A stretch of 37,485 nucleotides of DNA from NCBI RefSeq assembly GCF_014699075.1, contig NZ_JACXAB010000039.1, positions 1 through 37,485 on the forward strand, in the 5' to 3' direction. Made by a program: the position numbers and the translations under genes. Positions 1 to 7,258 of the stretch are shown in pieces. The notes under the pieces are model-generated. The model ran no database searches, was not told the origin of the DNA, and was given only the letters and a program-made list of their open reading frames with translations. The first letter of the stretch is position 1, and every line of letters begins with the position of its first letter. Source of the DNA: Microvirga sp. GTDB lineage: Bacteria; Pseudomonadota; Alphaproteobacteria; Rhizobiales; Beijerinckiaceae.

Positions 1-21
1 CCGGTAACCCTTTGATATTGT

Positions 22-118
22 TGGTGAGCGCGCTGGGACTCGAACCCAGGACCCTCTGATTAAAAGTCAGATGCTCCACCTCGTAGTGATGCATCCACAC
101 GCTACTCCGCGGTGAGCC
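22..118 (-). tRNA. tRNA-Lys(TTT)-like sequence, 5' half disrupted
   Basis: Read on the minus strand, 22-80 gives an encoded CCA, a clean T arm (CTGGG/CCCAG, 33-49), a five-base variable region, an anticodon arm TCTGA/TCAGA (55-71) with loop CTTTTAA, hence anticodon TTT for lysine, and the GAGC 3' strand of a D stem with the conserved GG. The expected 5' acceptor strand (GAGCGCG, to pair with CGCGCTC at 26-32) is not found next to it. A GCTC that could complete the D stem lies only at 114-117, after about 32 extra bases, and no matching acceptor precedes it. It is either a tRNA pseudogene, an integrase-type tRNA 3'-end remnant, or a tRNA with an insertion. A functional tRNA seems unlikely. Confidence 0.6.
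83..105. repeat. palindromic insert inside the tRNA-like sequence
   Basis: The bases separating the two D-arm halves of the tRNA-like sequence form an imperfect inverted repeat: GTAG/CTAC outer arms around a GTGGATGCATCAC core that is palindromic except for one bulged base. This could be a small mobile palindromic element or a hairpin left by recombination. I do not recognise the family. Confidence 0.35.
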
Positions 119-120
119 AA

Positions 121-489
121 AGATTCAATCAACGAACAGCACTACAATAAAATGGGTATTACTCTCTCAGGCTCGACCTGCCGACGAAAGAGAGATTGGC
201 ACAGATCAAAACATCTCTGGACTGACCACCCAAGGCTGCTTTGTCGTTGCTCTTGGATGAGCGTTTACAATAAGCGTTTCGGTATTACCGCAGCGGCCAA
301 CGACCAGAGATGCCGCTACAAGGTTTCCATTGGGTTTGGTGCGGCGTCTGCGCCAGATAGCGGGAGGGACCAGCCGGACCTCATGGTGGCAGGGTGCCAT
401 TAAGGACAACCAGATGGCTACAATTTGGATCCCCAGCGTAGCACCCGCCCGAGGCAATAAGCTCTTCGTGCGATCCTGCCTCGAAAGCC
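121..489. other. intergenic, no gene recognised
   Basis: About 370 bases between the tRNA-like sequence and the end of livM. Short open frames here are shadows without a recognisable product or a good ribosome-binding site. No convincing terminator for livM was seen. Confidence 0.5.
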
Positions 490-1470
490 TTATTCCTCCT
501 GCACTTCGCCAGCTGGGTCCTTCATGTGACGTGAAACGACAGCCTCCTCGCCGAGGAGGCCACGTGGTCTCACCAAAAGAATGAGCATCAGAAGCAGCCC
601 AATGAGAACAACTTGCAGGGTTGCTGCCCTGGCCTGATGCTCGGCCGGGACGAGTTCCCGAAGCACGTTCCCAGAGAGTGTCCATAAGGCCCACACGACG
701 ACGGTTCCAAGGATGGCCCCACGATTGTTGCCCGAGCCGCCCACGATCAGCATCGTCCAAAGCTGAAACGTGAGGATCGGCAGAAAATCCTCCGGAGCGA
801 TATAGCCAACAAAGTGCGCGTAGAGCGCTCCGCCAAGCCCCATGAGCATGCAACCGATCACGAAGGCCTGGAGCCGAAACCGGAAGGCTCGCTTTCCTAG
901 GGACTCGGCCGCCGTCTCGTCCTCCCGGATTGCCCGCAAAACGCGACCCCAGGGGCTACGCACCAGACGCTCCAGGGCAACATAGCTGAGACCAAGCAGC
1001 GTTATAGCCATCGCTAGATAAGCCAGATTCCAGGCAAGGTTATCGACGATGACACCAGCGAATGGCTTTGGGATGAACTGCAGCCCGAACGGACCACCCG
1101 TTAAGCCCTGAGCATTCAACGCAACCAACTGCAGGGTCACAGCGATACCGAATGTGGTGATGGCCAAATAGTCGTGCCGCAGCCGCAGTGCCGCCACCCC
1201 GACGATAAAGGCTGCAAGCCCAGACGTCACCATCGCTCCGAGCCATCCGAGGGGGATGGGCAGACCCAAGCCGCCGATCTGATCTGGGTAGTCCGGCGCT
1301 GTGAGGAGAGCCGACGTGTAGGCCCCGATCGCAACGAATCCCGCAACGCCTACGTTGAACAGGCCTGTAAAGCCCCACTGCAGATTAAGGCCGAGCACCA
1401 CCAGGCCATAAATTGTGACAAAGACGAGAAAGAAGGTGCCGTACGAGAGTAGGCCGAGCAGATCGGGCAT
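490..1470 (-). CDS. livM: branched-chain amino acid-type ABC transporter permease LivM
   Basis: A hydrophobic protein of about 326 residues, the usual length of LivM-type inner-membrane permeases. It carries many membrane segments, the N-terminal GLNLQWGFTGLFNVG stretch typical of the family, and the cytoplasmic EAA-like loop near residues 180-195 (RAIREDETAAESLGKR) that contacts the ATPases. It is the last gene of livGFHM. ATG at 1470 follows the livH stop as TGATG; a GTG one codon upstream is also possible. Family members import branched-chain amino acids, amides, urea or aromatic compounds. The substrate here cannot be read from the permease. Confidence 0.93.
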   Translation of the reverse strand: MPDLLGLLSYGTFFLVFVTIYGLVVLGLNLQWGFTGLFNVGVAGFVAIGAYTSALLTAPDYPDQIGGLGLPIPLGWLGAMVTSGLAAFIVGVAALRLRHDYLAITTFGIAVTLQLVALNAQGLTGGPFGLQFIPKPFAGVIVDNLAWNLAYLAMAITLLGLSYVALERLVRSPWGRVLRAIREDETAAESLGKRAFRFRLQAFVIGCMLMGLGGALYAHFVGYIAPEDFLPILTFQLWTMLIVGGSGNNRGAILGTVVVWALWTLSGNVLRELVPAEHQARAATLQVVLIGLLLMLILLVRPRGLLGEEAVVSRHMKDPAGEVQEE

Positions 1471-2387
1471 CACGGCCTCTCACCAAAGAGGCCAGTGGGG
1501 CGAACGAGCAGAATGGCGATGAGGACTATGAAGGCGGTCGCCGCTCGATATTCAGCCCCTACGATCGGTACCGACAGGCTCTCCGCAAGCCCGACGATGA
1601 GACCTCCTGCGACCGCCCCGTAGACGCTGCCAATTCCACCAAGGATTGCCGCGGCGAAGAGCGGAAGCAGAAGGTCGAGGCCGAGTTGTGGCCGCAGTTG
1701 CACTGTGAGGCCTGAGAACACCCCCGCCACAGCTGCAAGAACGGCTCCGATGACCCAAGTGGCGCGGATCACTCGATCGACGTCGATGCCTGTCACCCGA
1801 GCGAGTTGCGGGTTGATGGAGGTTGCCCGCATTGCTTTACCGAGGGTTGTGCGCGTGAGAAAGAGATGGAGCCCGACGACCGAAACGGCCGTCAGACCAA
1901 GGACAAAAACTTGATCTGGGGTGATCCGTAACCCGCCCAGCACGTCCCGTGGGACAAGCCGGATAGCAACCTGAATCTCACGGCTGTAATACTCTGGAAC
2001 TGCGCCAAAAATGAACTGAAGCAGGTTTCTCAGCACAAGGGCGGCCCCAAAGCTCGCCATGATTAGCGTGATCGCGCTCCCGTGTCGCCGCAGCTGACGA
2101 AACAGGAGCAGATCGACCAAAAGCGCCAACGCCGCAGTGGCGATCGCTGCAACGCCAAGCGATGCAAGAAGCGTCCAGCCGAACGAGAATGGGCCAAGCG
2201 GTTCCATAGGTCCCCAGACAGCAGCAAAGCCGAGGAGCGCTGTCCATGCGAGATAGGCGCCCCAGGTCAGAAGCTCGCCATGCGCGAAGTTCGCAAAGCG
2301 CAGGATCGAATAGACCAGCGTCACGCCGATGGCTCCAAGCGCAATGACCGAGCCGATGACGAAGCCGTCGGCGATGAGCTGCAACAC
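1470..2387 (-). CDS. livH: branched-chain amino acid-type ABC transporter permease LivH
   Basis: A permease of 305 residues with the family's N-terminal pattern (GSVIALGAIGVTLVYSILRFANFAHGE split over residues 11-38) and a C-terminal GGIGSVYGAVAGG segment around residue 250. It pairs with LivM to form the membrane channel. It starts with GTG, sharing its first base with the TAG stop of livF, with a GGAGA-type ribosome-binding site just upstream. That tight spacing shows translational coupling. Known relatives serve branched-chain amino acids, short-chain amides or urea. Confidence 0.93.
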   Translation of the reverse strand: MLQLIADGFVIGSVIALGAIGVTLVYSILRFANFAHGELLTWGAYLAWTALLGFAAVWGPMEPLGPFSFGWTLLASLGVAAIATAALALLVDLLLFRQLRRHGSAITLIMASFGAALVLRNLLQFIFGAVPEYYSREIQVAIRLVPRDVLGGLRITPDQVFVLGLTAVSVVGLHLFLTRTTLGKAMRATSINPQLARVTGIDVDRVIRATWVIGAVLAAVAGVFSGLTVQLRPQLGLDLLLPLFAAAILGGIGSVYGAVAGGLIVGLAESLSVPIVGAEYRAATAFIVLIAILLVRPTGLFGERP

Positions 2388-3109
2388 TAGGTGTCTCCTC
2401 GATGGTGTCCGAGATAAAGCGCAGCGACCTGCGGATCGTTCGCGAGCTCGCGCGCGGTGCCAACAACCCGGGTGCTTCCTTCGACCAAGACTGCAGCACG
2501 ATCGGCTATGGCAAGGGCCGCCTTTACGTTCTGCTCAACCAGCACGATTGTGACACCGGTAGCGCGAACCTCGACGAGCTTTTCGAAGACGATGCCGACG
2601 AGCTTTGGCGAAAGACCTGCCGAGGGCTCATCCAGCATCAAGACCTTCGGCTCGCCGACCAGCGCCCGAGCAACAGCGAGCATCTGGCGCTGGCCGCCTG
2701 AGAGACGACCGGCCAGGAGTCGTCGCTGACGCGCAAGGTCGGGGAACAGGGCATAGAGTTCGCCGAGCCGCCGCTTCTTCGGCACCTTCAGGATTGAGGC
2801 AGCGAGATCGAGATTGTCGTCGATTGAGAGGTTCACGAACACATTCTCGGTCTGTGGCACGTATCCAAGGCCCTCGTGCGGCAGTCGATGAGCCGCGCGT
2901 CCGGTGATCTCCCGATCGTGCAGGAGAACCCTTCCTGCAGAGATCGGTACGAGCCCGGCGATCGCCTTGATCAGCGTCGACTTTCCGGCTCCATTCGGTC
3001 CGAGGACAGCAACAATCTCGTTGGATTCGACCGACAGTGACGCGCCCCGCACGATCGGGAGCCCCGGCTCGTAGCCGGCCTCCAGCGTCTCGACCCGGAG
3101 CGCCGTCAC
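2387..3109 (-). CDS. livF: branched-chain amino acid-type ABC transporter ATPase LivF
   Basis: An ABC ATPase of 240 residues. Walker A GPNGAGKST is near residue 40, the signature LSGGQRQM near residue 137, Walker B VLMLDEPSAGLSP follows, and the switch histidine position is in LVEQN, the Gln typical of LivF. The protein ends shortly after the nucleotide-binding domain, as LivF does. It starts with GTG and overlaps the livG stop by four bases (GTGA). Together with LivG it powers the LivHM channel. Confidence 0.94.
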   Translation of the reverse strand: MTALRVETLEAGYEPGLPIVRGASLSVESNEIVAVLGPNGAGKSTLIKAIAGLVPISAGRVLLHDREITGRAAHRLPHEGLGYVPQTENVFVNLSIDDNLDLAASILKVPKKRRLGELYALFPDLARQRRLLAGRLSGGQRQMLAVARALVGEPKVLMLDEPSAGLSPKLVGIVFEKLVEVRATGVTIVLVEQNVKAALAIADRAAVLVEGSTRVVGTARELANDPQVAALYLGHHRGDT

Positions 3110-3864
3110 GCCGGGGCTCCGCCGAGATAAGCCTCGACCACCCTCGGATCGTCACGGACCTCTTGGGCTGTTCCGGCCATTAAAAGGCGCCCCTGCGCCA
3201 TCACCAGGATGGGATTGCACAGGTTCATCACCAGATCCATGTTGTGCTCAATGACCAGGAATGTGACGCCCTCTCGGTTGAGACTCACGATCCGATCGAC
3301 GATCGCGTCCAACAGCACGGGATTGACCCCAGCTCCCGGTTCATCGAGCAGGATCAAGCGCGGCTTGGCCACAAGAACCCGGGCGAGCTCCAAGAGTTTG
3401 CGCTGGCCACCGGACAGGACGCGGGCCGGTTGATCAGCGAGATGGGACAGGCCCACGAAGTCGATCCAGTGCCGGGCTGCGGCCGCCAGCGTCTGTTCCT
3501 CGGCGGCCACCCGGCCTGGCGTGAGCCAATTGGCCCAGAACCGCTCACCTCGCTGGTGCAATGGTGCCACCATAACGTTCTCCAGAACGGTCATCTCTGG
3601 AAATGGCCTGGGGATCTGAAACGTCCGGGCGAGTCCTTTAGCGAAGATCCGATCCGGCGAAAGTCCGTCAATCCGCTCTCCCTCGAGACTGAGAGATCCG
3701 GAAGTTGGCGGGAACAGGCCCGCCAGACAGTTGAAGAGGGTTGTCTTGCCTGCCCCATTTGGCCCAATAAGACCCGTGATCGTACCCTTCTTGATCGTGA
3801 AGGACACCTCATCGACGGCACGATTGCCGCCGAAGGTCTTGGTGATCGACTGGGCTGTCAGCAT
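3106..3864 (-). CDS. livG: branched-chain amino acid-type ABC transporter ATPase LivG
   Basis: An ABC ATPase with Walker A GPNGAGKTTLFN, the LivG-specific long insert with the LARTFQIPRPF motif, signature LSGGQRKLLE, Walker B LILLDEPGAGVNP, and IEHNMDLVM with the switch histidine. I chose ATG 3864 (MLTAQSITKTFGG) because it begins at the conserved domain edge. An in-frame TTG at 3945 would add 27 residues of unlikely composition. It is the first gene of the leftward livGFHM operon, divergent from the TIGR04076/aldo-keto reductase genes. Confidence 0.93.
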   Translation of the reverse strand: MLTAQSITKTFGGNRAVDEVSFTIKKGTITGLIGPNGAGKTTLFNCLAGLFPPTSGSLSLEGERIDGLSPDRIFAKGLARTFQIPRPFPEMTVLENVMVAPLHQRGERFWANWLTPGRVAAEEQTLAAAARHWIDFVGLSHLADQPARVLSGGQRKLLELARVLVAKPRLILLDEPGAGVNPVLLDAIVDRIVSLNREGVTFLVIEHNMDLVMNLCNPILVMAQGRLLMAGTAQEVRDDPRVVEAYLGGAPA

Positions 3865-3958
3865 GAGGGGAACGGAGTCCGCGATTGGGCCATGTTGCGA
3901 GGGCGGTGATTTTGCGTCATGAGAATGGGCACGTGCAACAGGCAATGGACGTTGTCCC
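3865..3958. promoter_or_regulatory. shared divergent promoter region
   Basis: Only 94 bases separate the start of livG (leftward) from the start of the TIGR04076 gene (rightward), so both promoters and any operator must lie here or within the first codons. I could not assign -35/-10 boxes with confidence. No regulator gene sits next to the cluster. Confidence 0.45.
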
Positions 3959-4309
3959 GTGGCAGATGATTCCTTCGAGCTCTACGACCTGAGGGTAGAG
4001 GTCGTCGCCCCAGAGGGCGCCACGCTGTATTGTGGCGCCAAGCCCGGTGACTATTTTGAGCTCAAGGGGGAGATGCTTCACCTCCCTCCGGGCCAGGGAT
4101 TCTCGATCTATTCGCTGGCTGCGCTCTTGCCGCTCCTCCCTGCGAAGCAACGCGTCACTCACCCGAACGACTGGATGTCCACCGACGCCGAGGTCGCCTG
4201 TCCAGATCCCAATTGTCCGAGCAGGCTTCGGATCAGCCGGATGGCGAAACGCGTGTTCCGCCACGCGGAGGTGACGGCGGTCCCTTTGCCCGATGAAGGC
4301 CTGACATGA
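3959..4309 (+). CDS. TIGR04076 family protein
   Basis: A soluble protein of 116 residues. The C-terminal half has the motif EVACPDPNCPSRLRISR, which matches the CPDP...v.frI.r pattern of the TIGR04076 family. The N-terminal half has YCGAKPGDYFELKGEML, like that family's C-x-GD-F-x-G segment, but the usual early Cys-rich part is reduced. The molecular function of the family is unknown. The only in-frame start is GTG 3959; an in-frame TGA lies shortly upstream at 3920. Its stop overlaps the next gene's ATG (ATGA), so it is translationally coupled to the aldo/keto reductase. Confidence 0.75.
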   Translation: MADDSFELYDLRVEVVAPEGATLYCGAKPGDYFELKGEMLHLPPGQGFSIYSLAALLPLLPAKQRVTHPNDWMSTDAEVACPDPNCPSRLRISRMAKRVFRHAEVTAVPLPDEGLT

Positions 4310-5355
4310 CCGTCGAAACCATTGAGCTCGCCCCGGGCTACCGGATCTCTCGCATGTTGCGCGGCGGCTGGCAGCTCGCCGGCGGGCATGGTGCCATTGA
4401 AGCCGAGCGGGCGATCGCCGACATGGCTGCGTTCGTGGATGCGGGGGTCACGACCTTCGACTGTGCCGACATCTACACCGGCGTCGAAGAGATGATCGGG
4501 CGTTTTCGCGATCGCATCCTCGCCGAGCGCGGCTCCGCAGCACTGAACAACTTCAAGGTACACACGAAGTTCGTGCCTGACTGGGACGCCCTATCCCGCG
4601 TCGACCGTCCCTATGTGCGGGAGATCATCGACCGCTCGCTCCGGCGGCTCAGGATTGAGCGCCTCGATCTCGTGCAGTTCCACTGGTGGAACTACGCCGT
4701 TCCAGGCGCCGTCGAGACCGCGCTCATCCTCAAGGAACTCCAGGATGAGGGGAAGATCCACCAGATCGGCGCCACCAACTTCGATACACCCCATACGCGA
4801 GCCCTGCTCGATTCCGGGGTGTCGCTTGTGTCAATGCAGGTCCAGTACTCGCTTCTCGATCAAAGGCCCGAGAACGGCCTTGTTGCGCTCTGCCAGGAGC
4901 GCGACATGAAGCTTCTGTGCTATGGGACGGTAGCGGGCGGCTTTCTTTCGGAGCGATGGCTCGGCGCCCCGGAGCCGCAGGAGCCCTTCGCCAATCGTTC
5001 GCTGGTCAAGTACAAGCTCATCATCGACGACTTCGGCGGCTGGTCCTTATTCCAGAACTTGCTCGGCACCTTGCTGGAGATCGGGCGCAAGCACGGGGTC
5101 AGCCTCACGGCGGTGGCCACCCGGTGGGTCTTGGACCAACCCGCAGTGGCAGGCGCCATCATTGGCGCCCGCTATGCCGAGCACCTGCCCGACAATCTCG
5201 ATGTGTTTCGGCTTGCCCTCGATGAGGAGGACCGGGCCGCCATCGACAGCGTTCTGGCACGCAGGACCGGTCCGAAAGGAGACACCTACACGCTGGAGCG
5301 TGATCGGGAGGGCCGGCACGGTCGCATCATGCATTACAACCTCAACGAAGCGTGA
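4306..5355 (+). CDS. aldo/keto reductase
   Basis: A cytosolic NADPH-type aldo/keto reductase of 349 residues. The catalytic tetrad is visible: Asp and Tyr in DCADIYTGVEE (near residues 49-54), Lys in HTKFVPDWD (near 87), His in LVQFHWWNY (near 125). The barrel continues with IGATNFDTPH and AVAGAIIGARYAEHL, the late cofactor-binding strand. It overlaps the TIGR04076 gene by four bases and is followed directly by a SnoaL-like gene. It resembles the aldo/keto reductase domain encoded at 7259 (shared GGFL...RW.GAPEP), so the two are paralogs in one cluster. The substrate is unknown. Confidence 0.9.
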   Translation: MTVETIELAPGYRISRMLRGGWQLAGGHGAIEAERAIADMAAFVDAGVTTFDCADIYTGVEEMIGRFRDRILAERGSAALNNFKVHTKFVPDWDALSRVDRPYVREIIDRSLRRLRIERLDLVQFHWWNYAVPGAVETALILKELQDEGKIHQIGATNFDTPHTRALLDSGVSLVSMQVQYSLLDQRPENGLVALCQERDMKLLCYGTVAGGFLSERWLGAPEPQEPFANRSLVKYKLIIDDFGGWSLFQNLLGTLLEIGRKHGVSLTAVATRWVLDQPAVAGAIIGARYAEHLPDNLDVFRLALDEEDRAAIDSVLARRTGPKGDTYTLERDREGRHGRIMHYNLNEA

Positions 5356-5360
5356 CCCTC

Positions 5361-5795
5361 ATGGGCCTCGACCACCCCCTCGCCCAGGCCGTACTCCAGG
5401 AGGTGGCCGACCTGCATGCCTTCTTCGAAGCATGGCTCAGCGGAACGGCCGAGAACACAAACACCGTATTTTCCCGCGTGAAGAGCTCTCTCGGCGAGGA
5501 GTTCACCATGGTGTCTCCGAGTGGACAAAGGCTTCAGCGATCGGATGTGATCGGGTGGCTGCGGGGAGCCCACGGGGCCAGGGCGAGCCAGAGCTCATTC
5601 CGCATTGCCATTGCCGAGCCCGAGATCCTGCTCTTGCGACGTCCGCTCGTCCTTCTCGGCTATGTCGAGGAGCAAACAGTGGGCGACGTTGTCACCCGAC
5701 GCCAATCGACCGCCCTGTTTGAAGTCTCAATCGAAGGCGGACGGCGTGTGCGTTGGCTTGCCTTGCAAGAGACTTGGATCGATCCGGGCTCTTGA
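5361..5795 (+). CDS. SnoaL/NTF2-like protein
   Basis: A small protein of about 144 residues with the alternating helix and strand pattern of the NTF2-like fold (DUF4440/SnoaL type): an N-terminal helix ending in FFEAWLSG, a middle FTMVSPSGQRLQRSDVIGWL stretch, and C-terminal strands ending in RVRWLALQETWI. Such proteins act as small isomerases or hydrolases, or are ligand-binding only; nothing here identifies a reaction. ATG 5361 lies six bases beyond the reductase stop; a GTG at 5352 would overlap it. It is part of the rightward cluster between the reductase and the transporter binding protein. Confidence 0.7.
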   Translation: MGLDHPLAQAVLQEVADLHAFFEAWLSGTAENTNTVFSRVKSSLGEEFTMVSPSGQRLQRSDVIGWLRGAHGARASQSSFRIAIAEPEILLLRRPLVLLGYVEEQTVGDVVTRRQSTALFEVSIEGGRRVRWLALQETWIDPGS

Positions 5796-5918
5796 GGACC
5801 ATTCCAGCTCGCCACACTTGCCAAAAGGCCGCCGAGACGAAACACTGCCTGGTGGCCAGGAGGAGCAAGCGACGTCAGAGCTCACTCCGGCGGACTAGAC
5901 CAAGGGAGAGTGTTCACC

Positions 5919-7190
5919 GTGCGCTTTACATCCATTGTTTCAGCCGCCACCCTCGCGATTGCTCTCGCGCCACTGCCAGCATCCGCACAGCAGCCCTGCA
6001 CGCATACGGTTGGCGTTGTCGTGGAGCTGACCGGTCCGGCCGGGCGCTTCGGCCAGGCTGCGGCCAAATCCATCGAGCTTGCCTTTAAGGAAATCAACGA
6101 GGCGGGCGGTGCCGCCGGCTGCCAGCTCGCCGCGGACCTTAGGGACTCGCAGAGTCAAGGCTCCGTTGCAGTCGACCAGGCCCGGCAACTCGTTGACCTC
6201 AAGCGCGTGCCGGCGATCATCGGCGGCATCATCTCCTCCGTATCGCTTCCCATTCTGACCTCGGTCACAGCGCCAGCGAACGTGGTTCAGATCTCGCCCG
6301 CCTCCTCGTCGCCGACGCTCACCCGTACTGCACAAGAGGGAAAGACCAACGGTATTTTCTTCCGCACCATCACCTCGGATGCGCTCCAAGGCACAGCAGC
6401 CGCGAAATACGCGATGGATCAAGGCCTGAAGAAAATTGCGATCATTCACGTCAATAACGACTTCGGCGTGAACATGGTGGCGGAGTTCAAGCGTGCCTAC
6501 GAAGCGCTCGGAGGCCAAATTACCTCCACAACGCCGTATAACCAGGGTCAGGCCTCCTATGCACCGGAGGTCACCCGCGGTCTTGAGGGAGATCCACCTG
6601 CCCTTTACCTCGTCTCCTATCCGGGCGACGGCACAGCGATTGCACGCACCTGGATCTCGCAGGGCGGCGCCGCAAAGTTTCTCCTGAACGACGGCATGAA
6701 CAGCGCGGACTTCATCCGCGACGTCGGGCCGCGTTACCTGAACGATGCGTTTGGAACCTCGTCCGGCACGACCAAAACGCCCTCGACCGAGCATTTCGTG
6801 AAAGCCTATCCGGTAATGTCCGGCGGCTTTGATGCCAATGCCCCAGCCGCTGACAGGGCTTATGACGCGGCAGCAATCCTTGGCCTTGCGGTGGCTCAGG
6901 CCGGCAAGTTTGAGGCGGCAGCGATCCGCGACGCCATTCGCAAGGTCACCGGGAGTGACGGCGAAGTGATCTATGCCGGTCCGGAGGGCTTCAAGAAGGC
7001 GCTCCAACTCATCAAGGATGGCAAACCGGTGCGCTACGAAGGTGTTATCGGCCCTGTGAGCTTCGACCAATATGGCGATATCACCGGCCCTTTCCGACTA
7101 TGGCGAATTCAGAACGGTGAGATCACCACGGTCGGCCAGATGGGCGTCGATGAGGTCAATGCCATTAAGGCTAAGATCCCATCGCGCTAA
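5919..7190 (+). CDS. ABC transporter periplasmic substrate-binding protein (LivK/Peripla_BP_6 type)
   Basis: A protein of about 423 residues with a signal peptide ending ASA-QQ near residue 24, followed by the family opening HTVGVVVELTGPAGRFGQAAAKS, here read in two pieces, and the receptor-type fold with DLRDSQSQ, ISPASSSPTL and FRTITSD. GTG 5919 is preferred over GTG 5910 because AGGGAGAG (5903-5910) is then at proper spacing. There is no lipobox cysteine. It is the only solute-binding protein for the divergent LivGFHM transporter, and lies among the enzyme genes, which links uptake to the reductases. A Ser/Thr-rich pocket (residues around 120-135) fits the amino-acid-binding family, but the ligand is not predictable. 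Confidence 0.9.
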   Translation: MRFTSIVSAATLAIALAPLPASAQQPCTHTVGVVVELTGPAGRFGQAAAKSIELAFKEINEAGGAAGCQLAADLRDSQSQGSVAVDQARQLVDLKRVPAIIGGIISSVSLPILTSVTAPANVVQISPASSSPTLTRTAQEGKTNGIFFRTITSDALQGTAAAKYAMDQGLKKIAIIHVNNDFGVNMVAEFKRAYEALGGQITSTTPYNQGQASYAPEVTRGLEGDPPALYLVSYPGDGTAIARTWISQGGAAKFLLNDGMNSADFIRDVGPRYLNDAFGTSSGTTKTPSTEHFVKAYPVMSGGFDANAPAADRAYDAAAILGLAVAQAGKFEAAAIRDAIRKVTGSDGEVIYAGPEGFKKALQLIKDGKPVRYEGVIGPVSFDQYGDITGPFRLWRIQNGEITTVGQMGVDEVNAIKAKIPSR

Positions 7191-7212
7191 AACCTGCTCT
7201 GTCGGTGACACA

Positions 7213-7245
7213 GGCTCCGCGCCCAGCGCGGAGCCTTCGCCTTTT
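7213..7245 (+). terminator. intrinsic terminator after the binding-protein gene
   Basis: A perfect 10-bp stem (GGCTCCGCGC / GCGCGGAGCC) with a three-base loop at 7213-7235, then TTCGCCTTTT. It lies 23 bases after the stop and ends just before the ribosome-binding site of the next gene, so it may attenuate rather than fully stop transcription into the fusion gene. Confidence 0.65.
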
Positions 7246-7258
7246 GCCGGAGATTACC

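Noticed and set aside
206..853. 215-residue minus-strand ORF overlapping the livM end
   Set aside because: It is a shadow of livM in another frame; composition is Arg/Trp/Ser-rich with no family motif.
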